A DNA stretch of 33,311 nucleotides from Desulfobacteraceae bacterium (GTDB taxonomy: Bacteria > Desulfobacterota > Desulfobacteria > Desulfobacterales > Desulfosalsimonadaceae): the NCBI GenBank assembly GCA_011390415.1, contig JAABSL010000077.1, positions 1-33,311 on the forward strand, in the 5' to 3' direction. Below are positions 8,548 through 16,714 of this stretch, in pieces. How positions within the stretch are numbered: position 1 is the first letter of the stretch; every line of letters begins with the position of its first letter. The position numbers and the translations under genes were made by a program. The notes under the pieces were generated by a model. It had not been told where the DNA came from, ran no database searches, and saw only the letters and a list, made by a program, of their open reading frames with translations.

Positions 8548-9537
8548 GTGAATCGAGTCAAATTTTTTTATATATTTTTATGTATTGCCGGTTTTATGCT
8601 CAACGGGTGCATGTTCCCCACGGTTAAGCTGTTTACCGACGCCACCGACCCTTTAAAGGAGTTTGTTCTGGAAGGAGAGGAGAAGGGAAAGGTGTTGATG
8701 ATACCGGTGCATGGCATCATATCGGATATCCCGAAAAAAGGGATGATTGTGGATGAACCCAGCATGGTCCAGAATATCGTTTCCCAGTTGAAACTGGCCG
8801 AAGCGGATCCGGAAATCGGCGCGGTGCTGTTTAAAATTGATTCCCCCGGCGGATCTGTGACCGCCAGCGATATCCTGTATCATGAAATCCAGTCATTTAA
8901 GGAGCGGACCGGTGTTACGGTGACGGCTGAGATCATGAATGTCGCAGCTTCCGGAGGATATTACATGGCGCTGCCGGCAGATTTTATCATGGCGCATCCT
9001 ACGTCCGTGACCGGTTCGGTAGGGGTTATTTTTCTGCAGCCTAAATTTTATGAGCTGATGGAGAAAATCGGCGTAGGGGTCACGGCAAATACATCCGGAG
9101 AAAACAAGGATATGGGGTCTCCGTTTCGAAAGGCGAGTGCTGAAGAAGAAAAAATGTTTCAAAGCCTGACGGATTCTCTGGGCAGGCGGTTTGTGGATCT
9201 GGTGGTCAAGCACCGGAAAATTGACGCTGCGGCAGTTGAAAATGTTTCCACCGCCCGCATATATCTGGCCGATGAAGCGTTAACGCTTGGATTAATCGAT
9301 GAAATCGGTTATATTGGCGAGGCCGTCGCCCGGACAAAGACGATAGCCGGTCTGGATGAAAACTGCCGGGTGGTGGTCTACCGGCGTGACAAATACCCGG
9401 ATGACAATTTATATAATATCCAGTCACGGTATGGGGCGGCCAGGCCGCAATTGATTGATCTGGGGCTTCCGGACACAAGTCTTTTAAACCGTGCCGGATT
9501 TTATTATCTCTGGTCGGCCGGAATCGGCGGAAATTAG
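8548..9537 (+). CDS. sppA: SppA-type signal peptide peptidase, lipoprotein
   Basis: This S49-family serine peptidase has 329 residues, the short single-domain form. The protein starts at a GTG preceded by GGAGGAG. Residues 1-21 form a lipoprotein signal ending LNGC (lipidated Cys21), which is unusual because the short SppA enzymes are normally anchored by a helix. The catalytic serine is Ser135 in AASGGYY and the general-base lysine is Lys187 in NKDMGSP, both as in the B. subtilis enzyme. The motif KIDSPGGSV near residue 96 is also conserved. It would cleave remnant signal peptides or other membrane peptides on the periplasmic side. It stands alone downstream of the tRNA. Confidence 0.9.
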   Translation: MNRVKFFYIFLCIAGFMLNGCMFPTVKLFTDATDPLKEFVLEGEEKGKVLMIPVHGIISDIPKKGMIVDEPSMVQNIVSQLKLAEADPEIGAVLFKIDSPGGSVTASDILYHEIQSFKERTGVTVTAEIMNVAASGGYYMALPADFIMAHPTSVTGSVGVIFLQPKFYELMEKIGVGVTANTSGENKDMGSPFRKASAEEEKMFQSLTDSLGRRFVDLVVKHRKIDAAAVENVSTARIYLADEALTLGLIDEIGYIGEAVARTKTIAGLDENCRVVVYRRDKYPDDNLYNIQSRYGAARPQLIDLGLPDTSLLNRAGFYYLWSAGIGGN

Positions 9538-9699
9538 CAATCGCCGGGATCTTGGAAAATAGAATGATCCGGGCCGGGCGCGATAATTGGAAATGCGTTG
9601 TTTTATGTCGATTCGGGCAAGTAGCGTTTATTTTCAGCCGTCACCTTGACGCAGGCCGTACTGGAGGTTGCAGGATTTGACACGTATTTGGGCTTTCTG

Positions 9700-10515
9700 A
9701 TGAACCAGAAAATTAAAGATAACGTATCGGTAATTAAGGATTGCTTGCAGGCCGCAGGGCAGAAAGTGGTTCAAAAAGACAGAATCCTGAGGACAAGGCT
9801 CGATAACGGATTTATTGTGGATATTTTTCCCCTCAAGAGCAACCCGGAACATATTCGCGCCCGGTTGAAAATCGATGATCCGGATTCACGCAGCCGCCAG
9901 ACATATGTTGATTCAACCCATAATTCACTTTCTTTCGCACTCAACGGAACCGCAACCGTGGCCCCGTTCTCCCCGGCCAGGAAAAGCGACGGGACACATA
10001 TCTATCTGTCGGTTCTGAAATTGAAAACCGTTGACCATGATGCCCCGATTGAGATCAATGATGATGCCATTGAAATAATCGATGAAGACGCATCAGCCGA
10101 TGACCCGTCGTTAAAGCCCGAACCGGTCTGTTTTGCGGGTCCGGACGATGAAACGGCGTCCGATGACCTGGCAGCGTTTGAACTCGATTTCGGGTCCGGC
10201 CGGGAAAACAGGATAAAAGTGGTAAAGTCGCTGGCGGAAGAGGCGCTTGAAAACCTGGAAACCGTGGATTCAAAAACCTTGCGCCAGAGCCTTGACATGA
10301 TGGGGTTAAAAAGATCAAGCGCTGTCCGGCTGGCAGTCACGCGGATTTTTCGAAGTGCCCTGGAAATATCGGAACTGGAAAAAACAGTTGAGAATGAAGC
10401 AAAAAGAATTTTAACGGCAGGAGACCGGGCAGAACTCCAGGAAGTGAAATCATCGTGCGGCAATGGGTTTTTGGAACCGGTCATCAATCTGTTATGGCAG
10501 GAAGTCTTTAAATGA
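9700..10515 (+). CDS. hypothetical protein, first of a tandem paralog pair
   Basis: I do not recognise a family. The product has about 271 residues, with an N-terminal part of mixed helix and strand, an acidic low-complexity linker (about residues 125-180, rich in D and E), and a helical C-terminal domain. It aligns with the next gene over the first 50 residues and over the last 90, where both share RQSLDMM, LKRSS and DGFLEPVI/NGFLEPVI. The frame is open to a TTG at 9646, but the ATG at 9700 is chosen because it aligns exactly with the paralog's start. No signal peptide or membrane segment is visible, so it is probably cytoplasmic. The pair converges on the Hsp70-type operon, so a link to it is possible but unproven. 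Confidence 0.8.
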   Translation: MNQKIKDNVSVIKDCLQAAGQKVVQKDRILRTRLDNGFIVDIFPLKSNPEHIRARLKIDDPDSRSRQTYVDSTHNSLSFALNGTATVAPFSPARKSDGTHIYLSVLKLKTVDHDAPIEINDDAIEIIDEDASADDPSLKPEPVCFAGPDDETASDDLAAFELDFGSGRENRIKVVKSLAEEALENLETVDSKTLRQSLDMMGLKRSSAVRLAVTRIFRSALEISELEKTVENEAKRILTAGDRAELQEVKSSCGNGFLEPVINLLWQEVFK

Positions 10516-10540
10516 TTAACCCGGAACATAGGTTATTGCA

Positions 10541-11299
10541 TTGAAACAGACTTTAGAAGACAAGGTTGCCCTCATTCGGGAAAATTTTCAGGCAGGGCGG
10601 GCCGAACTCATGGAAGTATCCGGATCATTCCGGATAACGTTTGAAACCGGTCAATCGGTTTACATCTATGTTGAAACCTATGATAATTCAATCACAGCCC
10701 GGTTTGAAACAAAAGAAACCGATCCCGAAAAACGGCGTCATGAGATCCGGGCCCTGCGCCGGCTTCTTGTCAGAGAAATCAGCTTTGCTGATGTCAGTGA
10801 ATTTGCGGAGGCGCCATCCGGTAAAAACCGGTTTGTCTATACCGCGGGCATCCGCATAAATGAATCGATTATTTTTCATGAGACAATCGTATTCGGATCA
10901 GATGCGGCCGGTGAAACCCAAATACCGCTGCCTGAAAAAGAAGCCGATGCCCCTGTTAATAATGCGGCGGCAGTGGCTGATGACCTGTCTGACCTGGCCC
11001 GGGCGGAAAAAGCCATTGAGCAGCTGGAAACCATTGATGCTAAAATGATTCGCCAGAGCCTGGATATGATGAACCTCAAACGATCGAGCAATGTGCGAAT
11101 CGGATTGACCCGAATTTTCAGAAATGCGGTGGATGCCGAAGAGCTGATACTTTCAATTCAGGATGAAGCCGCAAAGCTCAATTCCGACAAAGACCATAAT
11201 GATCTGCGTATTATTAAAACCATCAATACGGACGGATTCCTGGAACCGGTGATCGGGTTGCTGTACGACGCGGTTTTTGACGCTTCTTCCGCCGGCTGA
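10541..11299 (+). CDS. hypothetical protein, second of a tandem paralog pair
   Basis: This 252-residue paralog of the preceding gene starts at a TTG 25 bases after it, with only a weak AGG ribosome site. The N-terminus (MKQTLEDKVALIRENFQAG) mirrors MNQKIKDNVSVIKDCLQAAG of the first copy. The central linker is shorter and less acidic, and the C-terminal domain repeats RQSLDMMNLKRSS and DGFLEPVIGLLYDAVF. The conservation of both ends and divergence of the linker suggest two folded domains under constraint joined by a flexible tether. No catalytic motif is seen. The 3' end faces the J-like gene across about 35 bases containing an imperfect hairpin. Function unknown. Confidence 0.8.
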   Translation: MKQTLEDKVALIRENFQAGRAELMEVSGSFRITFETGQSVYIYVETYDNSITARFETKETDPEKRRHEIRALRRLLVREISFADVSEFAEAPSGKNRFVYTAGIRINESIIFHETIVFGSDAAGETQIPLPEKEADAPVNNAAAVADDLSDLARAEKAIEQLETIDAKMIRQSLDMMNLKRSSNVRIGLTRIFRNAVDAEELILSIQDEAAKLNSDKDHNDLRIIKTINTDGFLEPVIGLLYDAVFDASSAG

Positions 11300-11301
11300 A
11301 T

Positions 11302-11338
11302 CCTGAATCAGCGGGTCCGGCTAAAAAGCCGCTTCAGG
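11302..11338. terminator. imperfect hairpin between convergent genes
   Basis: CCTGA and AGCGG (11302-11314) pair with CCGCT and TCAGG (11329-11338) with a three-base bulge. There is no clear T run, so termination is only a possibility. Confidence 0.35.
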
Positions 11339-13679
11339 GCTTCCGGACCGCCCAGGCGGTTCCGCATTCCACGGCATTTCTTCTCACCGTTTCCCAATGC
11401 GTTGCATCCGGTGATGAAACCGTGGTCACCTGGATTTCCCAGCCGTCGGAATAGCCTGAATAACTGTCAGATGTCCAGTAACTCTTTTTTCCGTTAACCG
11501 GATAAGCCGGTGATGTTTTCAGTATGCCCCTCAGTTCGTCCGGCGTCGGCAGGCGCCAGTCCGTAAAACCGCCGGCGGTTAAAGAGGCAACATATTCCTG
11601 TCCCTGTTCATAAGTAAGGCAGGTGCCGGTCATTGTGGCATCGGAATCCAGCATACTCCACATGAGCCCGGTCCGTGTGTCTGATATGACGCCTGAATGC
11701 TTTTCAACAAACCGTCCGCCGGTTGCGGCCAGTTGCAGTCGCAAGGCATTGGCGGCGCGCTCGGCATTTTGAACGGATATCTTTTTGTTCAGCCGGTTGA
11801 TTTCTTTTTTTACTTTATCCGCGACGGATGATTCCGGGTAAGCTGCCAGATATTCCTGATAGATTCCCACGGCTGCCTGGTAACGGGGGGCCAGCTGATC
11901 GGCTTTTTCAACCAGATTTTTAAATATTTTTTCATCCCGGAGATTGTCCTGATATTCCGGAAGCAGCTGCTTTAGCTGATCCGAATGACTGTTATCATAG
12001 ATTTCAATATAGCTCTGGCATAACCGGATACAATCTTCCCATTTTTCCTGTTTTGCATAAACGGACAGCATTTTTCTTACATAGATGAAATATTCATTGC
12101 TGATTTCGTCGATTAACGCCTGAACCTGTTCCCTGTTTTTTCCATTGGGGTGGTTTTTGAGATATTTTTGAAAAATTTCGATTTTTTGATCGGGGTCGCC
12201 GCTCAAAGACACAGTGGTCAGTTCGGCATAATCTCTTTTTTCGATCTGGGTCGATACCTGGTTGATTTTTTGTTGGATGGCTTTCTTCTGATCGGCATCA
12301 CCGGCTTTTTCAATCTGACGATTTAAAAAAACCAGGGCATTGTCGAGATCTTTTGTTTCAATTAATTCTTCTGCCGCCTGTAAAATATTATTAAATTTTT
12401 CAGTACTTACCCGGGTCTCGATTTGGCTGATCCGGTTTTGGGCATCTGCGCTGTATTCGTTTGCATCGTGAGTGGTGATGTACTTTTTCAGCAGGCGGAT
12501 CTTTTGATCTGCTGCGGGCTGGGCATCAACTTGTTTAATGACTTGCTGATATTCGGATTTGAGGACTTTCTGGTGATGGATTCTGGAAAATCCAAAATAA
12601 CCGGCAATCACGACCAGGATGAGGACAACGGCTGCGGCGGCGACAATGGGCCGTCGAAGATTTTTTTCGGGCTTTTTTTCAATGCGGTATTTCTTTTTCT
12701 GACAAAAGGCCCGGATATAGGCGGCCGCTTCTTCCCGGTCCATGCCGAATTCGATGGCCCTGGACACCAGGGCGTCAAAATATTCATACCGGATTTTTTT
12801 ATTGATAGCGGCCACATTGATATCAGAATCCAAAGATGCCAGCTTGGCCTGGGCCAGACTGACATCATACGCAATCCGGGTTTCATTGGTTTTAAATATG
12901 GTCAGGCACTGACCCGCCAGGGTCAGGCCGGCGGTCACCACGGCATCTTTTTTACCGAGGTTGGACAGAGATTTCTTTTTTTTGCCGGCCTTTTCCTGGA
13001 GCTGGGCCAGCTCGGCATTTTCTTTCACGCCCAGGAAGTCGTAAAGGGATTTTTTAACGACAATTTTCAGGTTGTCGTTAATGCTTTTTTCAATGGATTT
13101 ATCCAGTGGCCGGATCGCCAGGTTTTCCGCTTCTTTTTCGTCTTTTATGACGGGACAGCGAATCCGTTTGCGAATTTCATCCGCATCCATCGAATGCTTT
13201 TTGGCAATCCGCGCCAATTCAGCTTCGAGAATATACCCCTTTCCCATCCGAAGGCCGATGAGCTGATCAATTCTCGAATATACGCCGTCCTGTTTGGCGG
13301 CAATCCGGTCGTTAATCTCGTTTTGCGAAAGGCCGTGGATTTCAGCCAGCCGGATGATATCTTCTTTGCCGATATATCCTTTGCCCATGAGAATATCGAT
13401 GTGGCCGTCGATTTCCGAAATTTTATTTTCACGACCTGCTTCAAGAAATTCCGCTGCCGCTGCCGCTTCTTGTTCTCTTGCACTTTCATCAAGCATGACG
13501 TTTTCGATATCCGGAATCATGTTGATAAATTTTTGAACCTGGAGGCCTTTGGTCGGATGGTTGCGGAGCCGGCTCCACTCCACTTTCTTATTCTGGATGG
13601 CTTTTTTAATTATTTCCTGATCGTTTTCCGGCGGGTCGACGGACAGATCAAGAATGATATAATAATTTTCTCTTTCCAT
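11334..13679 (-). CDS. membrane protein with two J-like domains and C-terminal DUF1566 domain
   Basis: This 781-residue protein is the third gene of the chaperone operon. Residues 5-65 look like a J domain (YYIILDLSVDP...AIQNKK) but with HPT where HPD is expected. Residues 212-275 look like a second (LYDFLGVKENAEL ... RIAYD) with no HPD at all. Between them lie two repeats of the form MGKGYI...HG/HS...EI..RI at about 98-126 and 145-173. A basic stretch precedes a single membrane helix at about 344-363, implying N-in, C-out topology. The outer part (about 370-650) is helical and TPR-like, and the end (about 655-781) is a DUF1566 domain with LMWSMLD, DWRLPTPDEL and WTSD. It may couple the cytoplasmic Hsp70 to a periplasmic binding domain. 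Domain order is read from sequence; the role is inference. Confidence 0.8.
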   Translation of the reverse strand: MERENYYIILDLSVDPPENDQEIIKKAIQNKKVEWSRLRNHPTKGLQVQKFINMIPDIENVMLDESAREQEAAAAAEFLEAGRENKISEIDGHIDILMGKGYIGKEDIIRLAEIHGLSQNEINDRIAAKQDGVYSRIDQLIGLRMGKGYILEAELARIAKKHSMDADEIRKRIRCPVIKDEKEAENLAIRPLDKSIEKSINDNLKIVVKKSLYDFLGVKENAELAQLQEKAGKKKKSLSNLGKKDAVVTAGLTLAGQCLTIFKTNETRIAYDVSLAQAKLASLDSDINVAAINKKIRYEYFDALVSRAIEFGMDREEAAAYIRAFCQKKKYRIEKKPEKNLRRPIVAAAAVVLILVVIAGYFGFSRIHHQKVLKSEYQQVIKQVDAQPAADQKIRLLKKYITTHDANEYSADAQNRISQIETRVSTEKFNNILQAAEELIETKDLDNALVFLNRQIEKAGDADQKKAIQQKINQVSTQIEKRDYAELTTVSLSGDPDQKIEIFQKYLKNHPNGKNREQVQALIDEISNEYFIYVRKMLSVYAKQEKWEDCIRLCQSYIEIYDNSHSDQLKQLLPEYQDNLRDEKIFKNLVEKADQLAPRYQAAVGIYQEYLAAYPESSVADKVKKEINRLNKKISVQNAERAANALRLQLAATGGRFVEKHSGVISDTRTGLMWSMLDSDATMTGTCLTYEQGQEYVASLTAGGFTDWRLPTPDELRGILKTSPAYPVNGKKSYWTSDSYSGYSDGWEIQVTTVSSPDATHWETVRRNAVECGTAWAVRKP

Positions 13680-13861
13680 GGATCTTGCTCAATTTATTTG
13701 GTTTTCGTGTTTGTTTGTGACAGAAAAAAAATTCCGGCAGTTTGGCATGGTACTTCCACTCGGGGGGTTTTTGCAACAAAATATCGGAGCCGGCATAAAA
13801 ACAACACAGGCGTTAAAACAGAAAACATGCCGGATAAAACTGAAAATTCGGTAAATGCTGA
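13680..13861 (-). other. 182-base gap inside the Hsp70 operon
   Basis: No gene is seen between the Hsp70-like stop and the J-like start. There is no clear terminator or strong promoter, so read-through with weak re-initiation (no good Shine-Dalgarno before 13679) is likely. Confidence 0.4.
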
Positions 13862-15541
13862 TTAATGGACAATCAGGTTCTGGGATCGGGCGATGGCCCG
13901 CTCCAGGTCTTCTCCGGCAATAACGGATGCCGTATCCACGGACACGTCAATCTGTCGCGATTCCGCTGTCTCCTGCGCTGTAATATGCAGCCGGCCTTCC
14001 TCATTCAACGTAAATGTAATTTCAATGGGCAGATCAGCCGGCAGATTCGGCGGCAGATTCAACACAGCGGTTTTGATTTCAACCGCATGTTCCGGCGGAA
14101 CTTCCACCCGGCTGGTTTCGCTTTCCATGATACGGATTAAAACGGTTTTTTGATTGCTCACTGCGGTATAAAAGTTCTTTTTCAGGGTAATCGGCACGGT
14201 GGTGTTTCTTAATACGATATTAAATACAATTTCCGTATTCTGGGGGGTGTGAGCGACCACCCCGAAGCTTTTACTGGTCACATTTTTGACTTTGAGCATG
14301 GACCGTTCAATGCTCGGAAGGGTATATCCCGTTTTGTCGGCCACATCCTGGGCGGCTTCTTTAAAATCATTGGCGGACAATTCATTGCTTTCGATCATTT
14401 GGGAAATATCATCAATCTGTGAAATCGGTTTGTTCGATTTCTGGGATAATCGTTCGATCAGGCCGTCGTTGAGGCTGAGTTTCCAGCCGTATATGGCAGC
14501 CCCTTTTGCCACTGCCTCGTCCGGATCAAATATCTTGGGGGTGACGGAAAAGTTTTCTTCAATCCGGGTTTTAATCTGGGGCATCCGGGTGGCGCCGCCC
14601 ACCAGTATAATTTCATCAAAGCTTTTATAGCCTTTATTCTTTGCTTCCTCGAGCATTTCTTTTGTAAATTCAATGGTTCTTTCCAGCAGATCTTCGGTAA
14701 TTTCTTCAAATTTTTCCCGGTCCACAATCATTTTAACGCGTTCCCCGCCATGGGTAACGGAAATAGGGGTTTTGGGGCGCTGGCTTAGAATCTTTTTCGC
14801 CTTTTCCGCTGAAAGCTGAAGATCCTGCCATGTGTCCGGATCATCAAGGATATCTTCGTCCGTTCCGGTTTCATTCTGAAAAAGTTCCACCATATGGGCC
14901 ACAATCCGGTCGTCCCAGTCCTTGCCGCCCAGGTTGTGATCCCCGCCGGTGCAGATGACTTCCACGGAATCTTTGCGGATATCGATCATGGTGATGTCAA
15001 AAGTACCGCCGCCCAGGTCATACACCAGCACCACCCGGTCATTATCTGAATCCAGGGACCCGTAGGCAACTGCTGCTGCCGTGGGTTCGTTGATAATATG
15101 CCGGACGTTAAAGCCGGCGATTTCCCCGGCCTTGCGGGTGGCTTCCCGTTCATTGATGCCGAAATAGGCGGGACAGGTGATCACCACGTCGGTGACGGGT
15201 TCGCCGAGGTACTGTTCAGCATCCTGGGCGAGTTTTTTTAAAATATACGCGGAAATTTCTTCAGCCCGGTATTCTTCGGAATTATGAAGAAAAATAAAGT
15301 TGGGCTCTCCCATGGAACGCTTGACAAAACTGACGACTTCATTGGGATACAGTTTTGAGCTTTCTTTTGCCACATCGCCGATGACAATGCTGTCATCGTC
15401 AAAAAAGACCACCGAAGGCGTGACCCGTTCATTTTCGGCATTCGGGATGATGACCGCCTTGCCGAATTCATCGACATAGGCGATGGAAGAATAAGTGGTA
15501 CCCAGGTCGATTCCGAAAATTCGCTTTGTTTTTTCCGTCAT
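13862..15541 (-). CDS. divergent Hsp70/DnaK-like chaperone lacking the lid
   Basis: The 559-residue protein has a complete ATPase domain: phosphate-1 IDLGTTYSS (11-19), DLGGGTFDI (175-183), NEPTAAAVAYG (151-161) and VGGATRMP (314-321). In place of the short acidic linker there is an extra helical stretch of about 55 residues (357-413), then a beta-sandwich substrate domain starting near LKVKNVTSKSFGVVA (416-430) and ending near 535. The helical lid of about 100 residues is absent; only some 20 residues follow. Its length is close to the HscC/short Hsp70 class rather than DnaK (about 638). The ATG overlaps the GrpE-like stop as TAATG, so translation is coupled. It is probably a dedicated chaperone working with its neighbours rather than housekeeping DnaK. 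Confidence 0.9.
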   Translation of the reverse strand: MTEKTKRIFGIDLGTTYSSIAYVDEFGKAVIIPNAENERVTPSVVFFDDDSIVIGDVAKESSKLYPNEVVSFVKRSMGEPNFIFLHNSEEYRAEEISAYILKKLAQDAEQYLGEPVTDVVITCPAYFGINEREATRKAGEIAGFNVRHIINEPTAAAVAYGSLDSDNDRVVLVYDLGGGTFDITMIDIRKDSVEVICTGGDHNLGGKDWDDRIVAHMVELFQNETGTDEDILDDPDTWQDLQLSAEKAKKILSQRPKTPISVTHGGERVKMIVDREKFEEITEDLLERTIEFTKEMLEEAKNKGYKSFDEIILVGGATRMPQIKTRIEENFSVTPKIFDPDEAVAKGAAIYGWKLSLNDGLIERLSQKSNKPISQIDDISQMIESNELSANDFKEAAQDVADKTGYTLPSIERSMLKVKNVTSKSFGVVAHTPQNTEIVFNIVLRNTTVPITLKKNFYTAVSNQKTVLIRIMESETSRVEVPPEHAVEIKTAVLNLPPNLPADLPIEITFTLNEEGRLHITAQETAESRQIDVSVDTASVIAGEDLERAIARSQNLIVH

Positions 15542-16419
15542 TAGTCGTTGTTATCCTCCGCAGTTGCTTTCGCCTGGTAGACATAGGCGGAAACCATTTC
15601 AGGACGGATTATTTTGCCGTCCCACTCGTAACCGGGCCGCAGTCGCTCCGCAACGGTTTTGTCCTTTTCCGGATCATCCGTTTCGATTTTTTTCAGTATC
15701 CGCTGGCGGGAAGGGTCAAATACATCTCCGTCGCATGTAAACGGTGTAACTCCTTCCCAGGCAAAAAGGTCTTCAAGGTCGGAAGCGATATTTTCAATGT
15801 ATTTATACAGTTTTTCCGTCGTATCGTCCGATTGTTTTTCCGAACCGGACTGGTTTTTATAATGTGCGCTGAATTTTCGCATATCATCAACAATTTTGAT
15901 TATATCAGTGACAATGCGATGTAAATATTTTTTAACCAGGCCTTCCCGATATTCCTGAAGGGACTGGTGCAGGTCATCAATGATTTTGTTCTTGTGCGCG
16001 TCATATTTTAATTTGCTTTCAAACGTCCGGGAAAGATCCTTGAGCTGCTCATTGATTTCATCCAAAGCGGAAGGGTCCGGTATTTGTATTTCATCCGGAA
16101 TATCATTTTCAACGAATTTCCCGACCGGACTTTGTGCTTCCTGTTGTTCGCCACTCTCTTTGAAAAAAGATTCCCCTTGGGGCTCTTCAGTCTCAGGTCC
16201 GGCAGCTGTTTCTTCGTCAGTTTTCGTGCTCATCAGATTGTCCGGCGAATCTTCATTCTGGTCATCCTGATCCGCCTGGTCATCCGGCGCACTTTCTGCG
16301 GATTCAGAAGTTGATGGAGAATTTAAAGCCTCGTCAATCGGAATACCTATTTCAAAATTATCTTCAAAATCTTCCTCATAAATCGAGTCGTCATCATAGC
16401 TTTTGTTTTCTTCATCCAT
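15541..16419 (-). CDS. GrpE-like nucleotide exchange factor with acidic N-terminal extension
   Basis: This protein of about 292 residues is the first gene of the chaperone operon. Residues 1-110 are very acidic and probably disordered; residues about 118-190 form the long helix or coiled coil typical of GrpE; residues about 223-280 form the beta domain, with FDPSRQRI, TVAERLRPGYEWDGK and IIRPEMV close to the GrpE pattern (TVAEVLQKGY...RPAMV). Canonical GrpE is about 200 residues, so the extension is unusual. The ATG at 16419 is preferred to a TTG two codons upstream because AGG sits 7 bases before it. It should release ADP from the Hsp70-like protein encoded next. The assignment rests on the C-terminal pattern and the neighbour. 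Confidence 0.8.
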   Translation of the reverse strand: MDEENKSYDDDSIYEEDFEDNFEIGIPIDEALNSPSTSESAESAPDDQADQDDQNEDSPDNLMSTKTDEETAAGPETEEPQGESFFKESGEQQEAQSPVGKFVENDIPDEIQIPDPSALDEINEQLKDLSRTFESKLKYDAHKNKIIDDLHQSLQEYREGLVKKYLHRIVTDIIKIVDDMRKFSAHYKNQSGSEKQSDDTTEKLYKYIENIASDLEDLFAWEGVTPFTCDGDVFDPSRQRILKKIETDDPEKDKTVAERLRPGYEWDGKIIRPEMVSAYVYQAKATAEDNND

Positions 16420-16494
16420 GGTCAACCTGCTTATTTTAAATTGTGTGAAACGAATCCGCTGTATTGGACTTTGAATTCTTAATGAATCCTATGT

Positions 16495-16523
16495 ATTAAA
16501 TGGAAACACCATCTTTTTGTCAA
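16495..16523 (-). promoter_or_regulatory. promoter of the GrpE/Hsp70/J-like operon
   Basis: TTGACA (16523-16518) and TTTAAT (16500-16495) are separated by 17 bases, matching sigma-70 at 6 and 5 of 6 positions. It begins about 75 bases upstream of the GrpE-like start. I see no CIRCE or sigma-32 type element. Confidence 0.6.
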
Positions 16524-16617
16524 GGAAAAACTTGGAAGATAGGCAAAACTACAGGTTTTAAATGCACTAATTGAACAAGATCTAGAAATTAATCCGCAAA
16601 AAAGGAAAAAATCTGAA

Positions 16618-16645
16618 TTGACAGAAAAAATTATGCCGATATAAT
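16618..16645 (+). promoter_or_regulatory. consensus sigma-70 promoter of the QueG-like/TetR operon
   Basis: A perfect TTGACA (16618-16623) and a perfect TATAAT (16640-16645) are separated by 16 bases. Transcription would begin near 16652, inside the palindrome listed next. Confidence 0.8.
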
Positions 16646-16664
16646 TAATTGAACGTTCAGTTAA
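16645..16664. promoter_or_regulatory. TetR-type operator palindrome
   Basis: TTAATTGAACGTTCAGTTAA is a 20-base inverted repeat with one unmatched pair; its core TGAACGTTCA is perfect and resembles operators of TetR-family regulators. It abuts the -10 box and covers the predicted start site, an ideal repressor position. A second palindrome, GGCAGCTGCC, lies at 16685-16694 in the leader. Confidence 0.7.
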
Positions 16665-16714
16665 TTGTTTCAATTTTTTTAAATGGCAGCTGCCTAAATT
16701 AATGAGGAAAAATA

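Noticed and set aside
12423-13865. 480-codon plus-strand frame opposite the J-like gene
   Set aside because: Rich in Phe and Ile typical of antisense readings of Lys/Glu-rich coding; no family signature, while the minus strand has clear domains.
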